This document shows, piece after piece, positions 25,192 to 34,288 of a stretch of 64,000 nucleotides of DNA. The stretch comes from UBA5314 sp035560815 (lineage in GTDB: Bacteria; Bacillota; Syntrophomonadia; Syntrophomonadales; Syntrophomonadaceae), in the NCBI GenBank assembly GCA_035560815.1, contig DATMYR010000010.1, positions 1 to 64,000 on the forward strand. The letters are read 5' to 3'. The position numbers and the translations under genes are program-made. The notes under the pieces were generated by a model that saw only the letters and a list, made by a program, of their open reading frames with translations, was not told the DNA's origin and did not search any database. How positions within the stretch are numbered: position 1 is the stretch's first letter; the number at the start of each line of letters is the position of its first letter.

Positions 25192-25225
25192 GGAATAGCC
25201 GAAATAGATGAAACTACCTGCGAAT
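25192..25225 (+). repeat. 34-bp dispersed repeat, right copy
   Basis: Direct copy of 23069-23102 just downstream of the MarR-regulated pump. Confidence 0.5.
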
Positions 25226-25611
25226 AGATGAGATTAGTTGCAAAACTCGGCCAATGCAGAAAGTCAAAAATCTATAATAGATAAGCATAGATGACATTAC
25301 AAAATAATGGATACGAGTTGCTAAACACAATTGGAAATCGAGTAGAGTGTTAATACTGAGCAATTAGTCCTCTACCTTTCTCTATACACAATATGGTTGT
25401 TTGATATATAATTTTAACTGTAGTTTGGTAGGTTTGCGTTAGTAGTCTAATTTTAAATAATAGTAGAATGGTAGGGTTGTAGAATAAGATCGAAAGAGTC
25501 GTAATTGTTTGCGCACCCTTCTGGGATGCGCTTTTATATTTTCTGATGCAGGTTTATCAGGCCCAACGCATAATACCAGCTGCAAATTATCTTCAAAGGA
25601 GTTGGCGTTAG
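25226..25611 (+). other. Leader/intergenic stretch upstream of the beta-eliminating lyase gene
   Basis: AT-rich and without a gene. It holds a hairpin GCGCACCC-TTCT-GGGATGCGC (25511-25531, one bulge) followed by TTTTATATTTT, 80 bases before the lyase start, which looks like a terminator or attenuator in its leader. I found no leader peptide with a critical Trp or Tyr codon as in the E. coli tna operon. Confidence 0.5.
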
Positions 25612-27060
25612 GTGTCAAATATCAAATTTCATTATGGCGAAAATATTCCCCTGGAAATGCACAAAGTCCGTATTGTTCAAAAATTGAATCTTGTGCCGAT
25701 TGAGAGACGTTTAGAAGCCATTACCGAAGCTGGTAATAATACTTTCTTGTTAAAAAATCGCGATGTGTTTATGGATATGCTCACAGACAGCGGAGTAAAT
25801 GCCATGAGCGATCAGCAATTGGCGGCAATGATGGTCGCAGACGATAGTTATGCAGGTTCGGCGACCTTTTCCAAACTTGAAAACAAAAATCAGGAGTTAT
25901 TTGGCAAGAAGTATTTTCTGCCCGCACATCAGGGCAGAGCCTGTGAAAACATATTATCCCAGGTTTTTGTAAAGCCGGGCTCAATTGTTCCGATGAACTA
26001 TCATTTCACTACCACCAAATCTCATATAGTTCTGAATGGCGGCGTAGTGGAAGAGATAGTTATTGATGAGGGGTTGAATGTTGAAAGTAATTTTCCTTTT
26101 AAGGGCAATATCGATATCAAAAAACTTCATGCATTAATAGAAAAGTACGGTGCGGAAAAAATCGCCTTCCTACGATTCGAAGCAGGCACTAATCTCATAG
26201 GCGGACAACCCTTTTCCCTTGAAAATATGCGTGAAGTTAGCAAGGTATGTAAACAAAATGGGATTATTCTCGTGCTTGACGCAAGTCTTCTGGCGGATAA
26301 TCTTTACTTTATCAAAGTAAGGGAAGAGCAATGTAGAAACATGAGCATAAGGGAAATTACCAGTGAAGTATCTGATCTCTCGGACATCATCTACTATTCC
26401 GCCCGAAAACTTGGCTGTGCCCGTGGTGGTGGGATATGTACCGGTAATGAAGAATTGTATTTAAGAATGCGTGAACTTTTGCCCTTGTATGAAGGATTTC
26501 TAACCTACGGCGGCATGTCGGTGCGCGAAATGGAGGCCATGACTGTTGGCCTTGAAGAAACGATGGACGAAGACATGATCAATCAAGGACCCCAGTTTAT
26601 TGAATATATGGTTGAGGAGCTTCAAAAAAAGGGAGTACCGGTTGTTACTCCCGCAGGTGGTTTGGGCTGTCATCTTAACGCCATGGCTTTTCTTGAACAT
26701 GTGCCTCAAAATCAATACCCAGCCGGAGCGCTTGGGGCAGCGTTATATATAGTTAGCGGTGTGCGAGGGATGGAAAGAGGTACACTGTCAGAACAAAGAG
26801 ATGAAAATGGAATTGAACCTTTTTCTAATATGGAGCTTTTGCGGTTGGCCATGCCGCGCCGGGTCTTCACTCTATCGCAGGTCAAATATGCCATTGACCG
26901 TATCGGTTGGCTTTATGAGAATCGTGATCTGGTCGGTGGCTTAAATTTTGTGGAGGAACCTAAAATATTACGGTTCTTCTTTGGTAGACTGGCACCGGTT
27001 TCAGATTGGCAAAGCAAATTGGTAGCAAAATTTAAGTCTGACTTTGCAGATAGTCTATAG
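25612..27060 (+). CDS. Tryptophanase/tyrosine phenol-lyase-like PLP enzyme, divergent active site
   Basis: 482 residues, GTG 25612 with AAAGGAG upstream. It aligns along its length with beta-eliminating lyases: 'LTDSGVNAMSDQQLAAMMVADDSYAGS' (about 57-83, with the conserved Tyr80), 'PAHQGRACENILSQV', 'FTTTKSHIVLNGG', 'SARKLG' with PLP Lys266, and 'GMERGTLSEQRD' where Arg is typical of tyrosine phenol-lyase and not tryptophanase. But the Arg that contacts PLP (DATR in TPL, DSAR in TnaA) is Leu226 here ('LDASLLADN'), and the Lys before the PLP Lys is Arg265. It should cleave an amino acid to pyruvate and ammonia, but the substrate is uncertain. Confidence 0.82.
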   Translation: MSNIKFHYGENIPLEMHKVRIVQKLNLVPIERRLEAITEAGNNTFLLKNRDVFMDMLTDSGVNAMSDQQLAAMMVADDSYAGSATFSKLENKNQELFGKKYFLPAHQGRACENILSQVFVKPGSIVPMNYHFTTTKSHIVLNGGVVEEIVIDEGLNVESNFPFKGNIDIKKLHALIEKYGAEKIAFLRFEAGTNLIGGQPFSLENMREVSKVCKQNGIILVLDASLLADNLYFIKVREEQCRNMSIREITSEVSDLSDIIYYSARKLGCARGGGICTGNEELYLRMRELLPLYEGFLTYGGMSVREMEAMTVGLEETMDEDMINQGPQFIEYMVEELQKKGVPVVTPAGGLGCHLNAMAFLEHVPQNQYPAGALGAALYIVSGVRGMERGTLSEQRDENGIEPFSNMELLRLAMPRRVFTLSQVKYAIDRIGWLYENRDLVGGLNFVEEPKILRFFFGRLAPVSDWQSKLVAKFKSDFADSL

Positions 27061-27239
27061 TTGCACCACAGTATGTTAAGCCCGGGTTTTGGTAAACAAT
27101 CCGATCATATAGCATAGAACTTGATTATCAAAAGCCATAAGAAAAAAGCCCTGCTATTATTAGATACAAAGGGTGTTGTTGCAGTAAATCTACGAAGGAG
27201 TTACTGTGGAGGAATTGAAATAGTTAGAGGAGAGTAAAC

Positions 27240-27938
27240 ATGTTAGGCACAATCGTAAACACTGCAGCGATTATCCTGGGCGGGGCTTTAGGACTTTTAT
27301 TTGGAAACGCCTTGTCGGAAAAAATGAAATTAACATTGATCCAGGGGATAGGTTTGGCCGTGCTTCTGATCGGAGGTAGTATGGCTTTAAAGACAAATAA
27401 TGCTCTAGTTATAATTGCTTCGGTGGTAATTGGGGGAGCTATTGGTGAACTTATCGATATCGAATTAAGGCTAAAGAAATTTGGAACCTGGATGGAAAGC
27501 AAAATTGGGCAGGGAGAAGATGGACGATTCACTAAAGCCTTTGTCAGCACAAGTTTAATCTTTTGTGTTGGGGCCATGGCTATTATGGGGTCTATCGAGA
27601 GTGGTCTTAGAGGAAATCATACCATTCTGATGGCTAAATCGATGTTGGATGGGATATCAGCCATTGTTTTCGCTTCATCGATGGGGATAGGGGTGCTTGT
27701 CGCGGCAGTTCCAGTACTGTTATACCAGGGGGCTATTACTCTCGGGGCGGGTTTGTTACAGGGGGTCATTTCTCAGTCCATTATTACAGAAATGAGCGCA
27801 ACAGGAGGTTTGTTAATATTTGGCATCGGCTTGAATATTCTTGAAATCAAAGAAATCAAAGTGGGCAATCTGATGCCGGGGATTTTTGTGGCGATCCCGC
27901 TAACCATTCTTTTTGCGAGGTTGAATTTGGGTGGGTAG
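27240..27938 (+). CDS. DUF554 family membrane protein
   Basis: 232 residues, ATG 27240 with GAGGAGAG. Seven or so hydrophobic segments; 'LGTIVNTAAIILGGALGLLFG' at the start, 'GEDGRFTKAFVSTSLIFCVGAMAIMGSIESGLRG' (about 94-127) and 'KSMLDGISAIVFASSMGIGV' (about 132-151) are the defining DUF554 (YdfK/YqgA-like) blocks. Proposed transporter of unknown substrate. Confidence 0.88.
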   Translation: MLGTIVNTAAIILGGALGLLFGNALSEKMKLTLIQGIGLAVLLIGGSMALKTNNALVIIASVVIGGAIGELIDIELRLKKFGTWMESKIGQGEDGRFTKAFVSTSLIFCVGAMAIMGSIESGLRGNHTILMAKSMLDGISAIVFASSMGIGVLVAAVPVLLYQGAITLGAGLLQGVISQSIITEMSATGGLLIFGIGLNILEIKEIKVGNLMPGIFVAIPLTILFARLNLGG

Positions 27939-27975
27939 ATAAATCAGGATAATCGTTAAATCAGCTAGGATTAAA

Positions 27976-28380
27976 GTAGATCTGCCCATGCATGGCGAAC
28001 GTGTATGTGAAGATTATGAGTGTATTCCTGAAAACTGTGTAAGTGACTGATAGAGGTTTACAAATATGCCAAGTCGATCGCATCCGAAATCAGTTTGTTT
28101 GCGTGTAGCATGGGCGCCTATTTCAGTCTGCTTGCCTATCATAGTCTTGACATAAAGCAAAGTTTATTTCTCTCTCCGGTTGTAAATATGGACGCATTAT
28201 ATCCAATATGATGGAAGGTTTTGATGTAAGCGAAGAAAGGTTGAAAGCAGAGAAGAAAATCCAATTGCCAATTGGGCAGATCAAGCAGCAGTCAAAATCC
28301 TTGAACACGGAGAACATTATTTCCATACGGAGGATCAATTGAAGGTGTTTGATGTATGGGTAGACGAAAATCTGCTGTAA
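27976..28380 (+). pseudogene. Decayed alpha/beta hydrolase gene
   Basis: Pieces of one protein appear in different frames: 'VDLPMHGERVCEDYECIPENCVSD' then, shifted, 'LIEVYKYAKSIASEISLFACSMGAYFSLLAYHSLDIKQSLFLSPVVNM' (the nucleophile elbow A-C-S-M-G is intact), then 'MMEGFDVSEERLKAEKK', then 'AAVKILEHGEHYFHTEDQLKVFDVWVDENLL' with the catalytic His and a stop at 28378. At least two frameshifts, an internal loss of perhaps 60 codons, and no start region. Non-functional. Confidence 0.75.
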
Positions 28381-28410
28381 AGTGGCGTAAAATGGGCATA
28401 ATGTCATGTT

Positions 28411-28448
28411 GAAAGATTTCGGGCATGCTTCCCATTATCCATATAATG
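28411..28448 (+). repeat. ~38-bp direct repeat, left of the GNAT gene
   Basis: Contains TTTCGGGCATGCTTCCCA and ends TCCATATAATG. An imperfect direct copy lies at 29011-29046. Both copies precede or follow the GNAT gene closely. Confidence 0.6.
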
Positions 28449-28460
28449 AAAGGTAGAAAT

Positions 28461-28997
28461 ATGGCAACTTTATATACTAAAAGACTGATGATGCGACCAT
28501 TACAAATTGACGATTTGGATGATGTTTTTAATTATTCTTGCACACCAAATGTCGGACCAAATGCAGGTTGGAAACCGCATGAGAGTAAAGAAGAAACACT
28601 TGAAATAATGAATGCTATTTTTCTTAACAAGGAAACAGTGTGGGGAATCGAACAAAAAGAAACAGGAAAAATTATTGGTTCGATAGGTTTAATTGATGAC
28701 CGGAAACGGGAATATGATATGGTGAAAATGACCGGATATGCAATTGGTGAAGCCTATTGGGGCAAAGGATTTATGACAGAGGCTATTAACGAAGTGATTA
28801 AATTTGGCTTTGAGGAATTACATTTGGTAGCAATTTCTGCTTATTGTTTTCCTTTTAACAAACGCTCAAAGAATATTATAAAGAAGTGTAATTTTGATTA
28901 CGAGGGTACATTGAAAATGGCGGAGAAAATATTCAATGGCAATATTTGTGATAATGAATGCTACTTATTGACTGCACAGAGATATTTTCAAAAATGA
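28461..28997 (+). CDS. GNAT-family N-acetyltransferase (RimJ/RimL-like)
   Basis: 178 residues from ATG 28461, behind GAAAGG; an upstream ATG at 28425 lies inside the flanking repeat and has no site. 'LYTKRLMMRPLQIDDLDDVFNYS' opens like RimJ/RimL-type acetyltransferases, 'KIIGSIGLIDD' and 'YAIGEAYWGKGFMTEAINEVIKFGFEEL' give the acetyl-CoA binding strand and the pyrophosphate loop, and 'ISAYCFPFNKRSKNIIKKCNF' ends motif B. Substrate (ribosomal protein, drug or metabolite) unknown. AT-rich and framed by 38-bp direct repeats, so possibly acquired. Confidence 0.85.
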   Translation: MATLYTKRLMMRPLQIDDLDDVFNYSCTPNVGPNAGWKPHESKEETLEIMNAIFLNKETVWGIEQKETGKIIGSIGLIDDRKREYDMVKMTGYAIGEAYWGKGFMTEAINEVIKFGFEELHLVAISAYCFPFNKRSKNIIKKCNFDYEGTLKMAEKIFNGNICDNECYLLTAQRYFQK

Positions 28998-29010
28998 GTA
29001 TAATTCAGGT

Positions 29011-29046
29011 GGAAGGTTTCGGACGTGCTTCCCACATCCATAAAAT
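29011..29046 (+). repeat. ~37-bp direct repeat, right of the GNAT gene
   Basis: Partner of 28411-28448; shares GTGCTTCCCA-type core and the TCCATAWAATG end. Confidence 0.6.
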
Positions 29047-29121
29047 GTGTATTCGGGGATAATTGATGCAGTTAATTATGTAAATAGACTCCGTTTGGGG
29101 TATAAAAACTATAATAAAGCT

Positions 29122-32100
29122 CTATATTTTTGCGTTACCAACCCCACTTTTTATACCATTCCGAATCACTTCAGGGATCAAATCTCCCACCTTAGCGGAA
29201 GCCAGGCAGATATAACTGTCCGAGGCTCCGTAGTAGACCAGGAGTTCATCATCGGCTCCCAGGATGGCCTTATCTTCGGCCGGGACTGCACCGCAGGTGA
29301 ATACTACATTGGGGACCCAGCTCTGGCCGTCGAGGCCGATTTCGCATTCGACTTCCGGGGACAGGATGGCATTGGGGGATCTGTACAGCAAGCGCTCCGG
29401 ATTGGTATAGTCAACCAGAATGACTCCCAAACGGTATACACGGTTGCGGTCTACGCCGTGGTAGATCATCAGCCAGCCGTATTCGGTCTTGATTGGTTGG
29501 GTGCCGGAACCGATCTTCAGGGCATCCCACATGCGGCCCGAACGGGGGCCAAAGATAATGGAATGTTTTTCTTTTGGGACTGGAAATGCCAGTTCATCCA
29601 TATAGGAGACCCAAACACTGGGTTCAATGCGGTGGTAGATGACATATTTGTTATTGATCTTCTCGGGAAAGAGGATGGCGTCTTTATCCCAGATTCCTTT
29701 AAAAGCCAGCCCCATCCGTTGCCAATTCTCAAACTTCCTCTCTAAAAAGTCCTCCACACTGATAGAGGCAGCTGCAATCTGCGCCACCTGTCCGTCATAA
29801 GCGGTATAAAGCATATAGATCTGGTCGTCGATGATAACTACGCGGGGATCTTCGCAGCCCTTCTTTTCATTTTCCGTGGCTGGACTGAAAACCGGCTCCG
29901 GCAGCCGCTCTAGGATTTTACGGCCATCGCTGATGGCCAGGCCGATCCGTGACACTTCATCTTCTCCGAAAGCCCGGTACAAGATGTACACCCGGTCCTT
30001 AATGCGCAAAGCAGCGGCATTCAATACGTATTTGTTCTCCCAGGGATGTTCCAGAAGAGGGAGTAACAAGGGATTATGGGGATCACGCACCAGCGGTTTC
30101 GCCGGAGGATAAACGGCCATTTCCTGGGCCACTACCGTCACGTCACTGGGTTTTAGACCGACTAGAACATCCAGTAGATTTTCGCTGGCCCTTCCCTCAC
30201 CAATAAACTGGCTGACCAGGTGGGTGATCTCATCCAAAGGGTAGCCCAGTTCCGATTGGATTTCCTCCAGGAGGTCATGATTGAACCATTTCTCTTCCAC
30301 ATGACTGGAAAGCGGTGTGGGAATTCCTTTGCCGCCTTTAAAGCTAAAACTGGACCAGGTCCAGGCCGAGCAGGGAAGGAAGGTGCCGTCATCCAAAACC
30401 TGGCTGAGTCCGTAACTTTCGGTCATTAACATCAGAGCCCGGGCTGCTTCTTCCTGCCCTTGTTCATGCAGTGTGGAAGCGATGTCTTTGAAAAACTGGA
30501 TCATGGAACGATGATGAAAGTTTTCGAAGATATTGTGAACCGAAAAAGCATCGGTATGATAACGGCCGATCAAAGAATTGCGTATCTTCTCACCCAGGTT
30601 TTTCCGCTCCCGCGCATAGTTTCGCCACAGGGAAGAATAGTTTTTGGCGATCATAATCTGCCGGAAGATGTGCAGGCAAAAACGCAGATGGGGGTACTCG
30701 CCGCCCATTCCTTTACTAAAGGGGTTGATGGTAATGCGGGTTGTAATCTTATTGAGATCGGAAATGCTGGTCTGACCGACAGCCTGCTCCAGAACCTTGC
30801 TCCCCAGAACCAGGGGTTTGATTTCCACCTCGTCCATATCTTCCGGTTTAATATGATCCAGGATCCAAAACAAGGCCCGGTCCACGTATTTGCGGTTTTC
30901 CACCAGGTTGGACAGACTGACCGCATCGCGGACATCCATGTTCAGGGTCAACTCCCGGACTGAGCTGAACCCAGAAGGAATTATGACATTGAGAGGAGGA
31001 AACTTGAGCAGCATTTCTTCTAGAACTTTCGTCTTTATGGTGTACATTTTAGGCAGGGGACCCAGTTTGAAAATGGCCGAGGCGATCTCCTCAACTCCTT
31101 CCTGGCTGTAAAGGTCTCCGGGAAGCAGATTGGCCATGGTTTCTTCCAGGGTCTGCATGAAGTTCTGCAGATGGTCGCTAATAACCGGAGAAGTCGAATT
31201 CTCCGGAACATGGAGGCCGTTGCTAATGAAGTCGTTAAAAGCTGACTGGTAGCGGCTTTGCAGCCGGGTGAAAACCCCTTCCGGCCATACCACGCGACCA
31301 CCCCGGCCATTGATGGCCCGGGGCAAAATCATGGGTAAACCGGGGATGAATTCCAGGAAGTAGCTGGGCGTTAATGGAGGTTTTTGCTCTTCTGTCTTGG
31401 TCAGCCATTGTTGGGAGAAAGGCAGTAATAATTTAAAGAAGGCCGCGCGCTGCTCGCTTTTCATATGATTGGCGGTTGCGGTGAGCAGAGCGGATGGATT
31501 GATCGTGGGGCTGTCACTCCGTATTGATTCACTCAAGGCCTGAAGCTGGCTGGTGTAGCCTGCCATACGCCCGTCAAAGGCGAAGGTAAGAGCATTCAGA
31601 ATGTCATCAGCCTGAGAGTTGTCATTAAACCAGTAATGATAGAGAAAATCACATACCATTCGCGCCCAGGTGTCGCTGTCAAAGTTGGTGTATGGATTGC
31701 TGAGAACATTGGGAAGGGCGATAATGTCCTCCAGTTTTCCCACCATTTCTTCCGACAAAAGCTGCTGAAAAAGTCGAGAATATTGATCGTAACCGCGTTT
31801 GAAGGAATTTACCAGGTTTCTATATCCGTAGTCCACGGTTTGTGCGATATCTACATAATCTTCCCCATAGGAATCAGGGATTTTAGTAACCGGGCTATGG
31901 TTGACCCAGAGTAGTTCGTCTTTTTTAATACAGGCGAACATGGCTGCAGCGGTTTCTTTAAAAACATAGTTGAGCTTTTCCAGTGATATTTGATTTATTT
32001 TGGTGCCCAATTTCACCTGGCAGATTTTATTGTTCCAAACGATGGCCCGGGTAATGATCCAGGGATCAATCCCATAGCCCTGGGTGACATCGGTCCAAAA

Positions 32101-32715
32101 TTTAATATCAATCGCATAGTCCTCCAGAAGATCATGGGATATGGCATAGACCCCGCTTAGCGGATCGTTGAATACATATTTATAGAAGGTTTCTAACAAG
32201 GGACTCACAAACAGGCTGCCGATAATGTCCTCATTGTGGTGCCGTTCAAAGGAAGCCACCGCCAGGTCGTATTCGTTGCGAACCGGATCCAAAAGCCGTT
32301 TCACCCAGTCGGCTTGAAAGCCCCGGTTGCCGATTTGTGTGAGGTCGGCGGCCAAAATCACGACATCGGCTTCTAACAGGCGGCCGATTTCGAAAATGGC
32401 CCGGATGCTGGCTCCCCGGCCATTGGCTCCGGGCTGCATGAGAAAACTGATGTGGGGGAAATCCAGTTTGGTATGTTGAATGGCTTCCAGTACTTCAGTG
32501 CCGGCCGGATCTCCGACACAGAGCATCAGTGCAGCGCGCAGGGGATGGATATCCCTGAGCCCCATTTCTACGGTTGCCAGGACCTCGGGCAGCGAATCTT
32601 TTTCATTATAGAAGGGAATGGCGATAACTACATCGATGTCCGGCAGGTCGTGCACCTGTTTGATCGCATCTTCAAGGCTCTGGTCAAAGAGCAATTCCGT
32701 GTTGTCTGATGACAT
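29122..32715 (-). CDS. GT2-type glycosyltransferase fused to GH130 mannoside phosphorylase
   Basis: 1197 residues, ATG 32715 with AGGAGAG. N-terminal domain (about 28-300): GT-A fold, 'DVVIAIPFYNEKDSLPEVL', 'GANGRGASIRAIFEIG', 'LAADLT' as the DXD-like site, similar to mannosylglycerate/glucosylglycerate synthases. Middle region (about 300-860) is helical and unrecognised. C-terminal domain (about 868-1190): GH130, 'YVLNAAALRIKDRVYILYRAFGED', catalytic Asp in 'KKGCEDPRVVI', 'DKDAILFPEKI', 'WLMIYHGVD'. GH130 enzymes phosphorolyse beta-mannosides. One protein may therefore build and recycle a mannose-containing glycan. Divergent from the GDP-mannose synthesis gene next door. Confidence 0.88.
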   Translation of the reverse strand: MSSDNTELLFDQSLEDAIKQVHDLPDIDVVIAIPFYNEKDSLPEVLATVEMGLRDIHPLRAALMLCVGDPAGTEVLEAIQHTKLDFPHISFLMQPGANGRGASIRAIFEIGRLLEADVVILAADLTQIGNRGFQADWVKRLLDPVRNEYDLAVASFERHHNEDIIGSLFVSPLLETFYKYVFNDPLSGVYAISHDLLEDYAIDIKFWTDVTQGYGIDPWIITRAIVWNNKICQVKLGTKINQISLEKLNYVFKETAAAMFACIKKDELLWVNHSPVTKIPDSYGEDYVDIAQTVDYGYRNLVNSFKRGYDQYSRLFQQLLSEEMVGKLEDIIALPNVLSNPYTNFDSDTWARMVCDFLYHYWFNDNSQADDILNALTFAFDGRMAGYTSQLQALSESIRSDSPTINPSALLTATANHMKSEQRAAFFKLLLPFSQQWLTKTEEQKPPLTPSYFLEFIPGLPMILPRAINGRGGRVVWPEGVFTRLQSRYQSAFNDFISNGLHVPENSTSPVISDHLQNFMQTLEETMANLLPGDLYSQEGVEEIASAIFKLGPLPKMYTIKTKVLEEMLLKFPPLNVIIPSGFSSVRELTLNMDVRDAVSLSNLVENRKYVDRALFWILDHIKPEDMDEVEIKPLVLGSKVLEQAVGQTSISDLNKITTRITINPFSKGMGGEYPHLRFCLHIFRQIMIAKNYSSLWRNYARERKNLGEKIRNSLIGRYHTDAFSVHNIFENFHHRSMIQFFKDIASTLHEQGQEEAARALMLMTESYGLSQVLDDGTFLPCSAWTWSSFSFKGGKGIPTPLSSHVEEKWFNHDLLEEIQSELGYPLDEITHLVSQFIGEGRASENLLDVLVGLKPSDVTVVAQEMAVYPPAKPLVRDPHNPLLLPLLEHPWENKYVLNAAALRIKDRVYILYRAFGEDEVSRIGLAISDGRKILERLPEPVFSPATENEKKGCEDPRVVIIDDQIYMLYTAYDGQVAQIAAASISVEDFLERKFENWQRMGLAFKGIWDKDAILFPEKINNKYVIYHRIEPSVWVSYMDELAFPVPKEKHSIIFGPRSGRMWDALKIGSGTQPIKTEYGWLMIYHGVDRNRVYRLGVILVDYTNPERLLYRSPNAILSPEVECEIGLDGQSWVPNVVFTCGAVPAEDKAILGADDELLVYYGASDSYICLASAKVGDLIPEVIRNGIKSGVGNAKI

Positions 32716-32894
32716 GTCATTTCTCTCCTAAAGGAAAATTCAACAGGCTTGATTCGCTGCAGCAAGCAAACGACAAAAAACCTTTACATTAAGCATAACG
32801 TATCCTTTTCTGATTGTGTTAACAGATAATTGCCATTAGTTGTTACAATGGTATGTATAGGCAATATATTTCAGAAGTGAAGGGAGGCCTGGTC

Positions 32895-33938
32895 ATGATT
32901 GCTATTATTTTAGCAGGCGGTAAGGGAGTGCGACTCTGGCCGGAAAGCCGGATGGACAAGCCTAAACAGCTATGCTCCTTTTTCGGCAATAGAACGATGC
33001 TGGAGCATACCATTGATCGTTTTTCCCCATTGAACACCTCGGAGGGATTAATCATAACGGTTCAAAACCAGGAGGATATGATCAACGAACAGCTGGCGTC
33101 GCGCAAACACAGCATGCCCCTGGAAATCATTAGTGAACCCATGGGCCGCAACACAGCTCCGGCTCTGGGTTTGGCTCTCGCCAAATACCTTGACAGAGGG
33201 GAAGAACAGGTCGTAGGTATATTTCCGGCTGATCATTTTGTGCGCGACATCCCGGCCTTTCATCGGGTTATTGAAAAGGCTCTGGAGGCAGCCGCTCAGG
33301 GCTGTTTGGTTACAGTTGGGATTGCTCCTACATATCCGGAGACTGGCTATGGTTACATACATAAATCCGATCGTCTGCCCGGTTCCGATGGAATATATCA
33401 GGTAGCCGCATTTAAAGAAAAACCTGATATAGCCACCGCCCTGGAATATATCCAATCCGGTGACTTCTTCTGGAATTCGGGGATGTTCTTTGGCCGGATC
33501 GGTGTGCTCTTGGAGGAATATCGAAAATACCTGCCTGTGGTCTATGAAAACATCATGAAAGGCTATGCAGGCTACCTGGCCAGCTATGAAAACCTCCCTG
33601 ACATCAGCATTGATTATGCCATTGCCGAGAAGAGCCAGCGGGTGGCTATGGTGGCAGGCGACTTCGGATGGAGCGATGTAGGAAGCTGGAAGGCCCTGGC
33701 CGAACTATTGGAATCGGATGGGGACAACAACGTCCTCTTGGGTGATGATATTCTGGCCCTGGGTGTTGAAGACTGCCTGGTTAAACAGTCTGACAAAACC
33801 ATCGTCCTCCTGGAGGTCAAAGGGTTAATTGTGATTGAAACCAAGGATGTTGTCCTGATTTGTCCCAAAGATAAATCTCAGGAAGTGAAAAGGATCGTAG
33901 ATGCGCTGGCTTCTCAGGGGCGTGATGTGCTTCTTTAA
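32895..33938 (+). CDS. Mannose-1-phosphate guanylyltransferase
   Basis: 347 residues from ATG 32895, with GAAGGGAGG 7 bases before it; the earlier ATG at 32853 lacks a site. 'AIILAGGKGVRLWPESRMDKPKQLCSFFGNRTMLEHTIDRF' (about 3-43) is the nucleotidyltransferase signature with the pyrophosphorylase loop GGxGxRLWP; 'EPMGRNTAPALGLAL' and 'KEKPDIATALEYIQSGDFFWNSGMFFGR' follow as in ManC/RfbM. Makes GDP-mannose from GTP and mannose-1-phosphate. The C-terminal isomerase domain of bifunctional ManC is absent. Divergent partner of the GT2-GH130 fusion. Confidence 0.92.
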   Translation: MIAIILAGGKGVRLWPESRMDKPKQLCSFFGNRTMLEHTIDRFSPLNTSEGLIITVQNQEDMINEQLASRKHSMPLEIISEPMGRNTAPALGLALAKYLDRGEEQVVGIFPADHFVRDIPAFHRVIEKALEAAAQGCLVTVGIAPTYPETGYGYIHKSDRLPGSDGIYQVAAFKEKPDIATALEYIQSGDFFWNSGMFFGRIGVLLEEYRKYLPVVYENIMKGYAGYLASYENLPDISIDYAIAEKSQRVAMVAGDFGWSDVGSWKALAELLESDGDNNVLLGDDILALGVEDCLVKQSDKTIVLLEVKGLIVIETKDVVLICPKDKSQEVKRIVDALASQGRDVLL

Positions 33939-34288
33939 TGTCGTCTACAGAGGTTGTTCCAATGGAGTTCGATGAATCACGGGCTGGCTCCTTTATCAGC
34001 TGCCCATTATATCAGAAATGCCGGGCTCTTTACGCATCTGAGTAGGACGATTTCCTCTTATACGCAAATCATTCATCTTCAGAACATTTGAAAAGCAGGA
34101 ATTTCAAAGTAAATGTTGAATTAATGGCTCTATCCAAGTATATTCGCAGAAAAATTTACACGCCTCCATAATTGCCGGAATTCAGGGTAATCCACAGCCT
34201 ACTCTCCCTAGTCTTTGACTGAAATGATCCCTGCCTTGAACGTGTGCCGCTACCGGCCTAATCGGAAGTGAAAGGAAGAAACGACGTG
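33939..34288 (+). other. Intergenic stretch, nothing recognised
   Basis: 350 bases without a credible frame. The last part holds the AAAGGAAG ribosome site of the next gene. Confidence 0.5.

Noticed and set aside
28123..28407. 94-codon minus-strand frame
   Set aside because: Opposite the alpha/beta hydrolase remnant, whose plus-strand fragments are clearly conserved.
29047..29745. 232-codon plus-strand frame inside the GT2-GH130 gene
   Set aside because: Lies opposite the conserved GH130 domain and shows no independent start signal.
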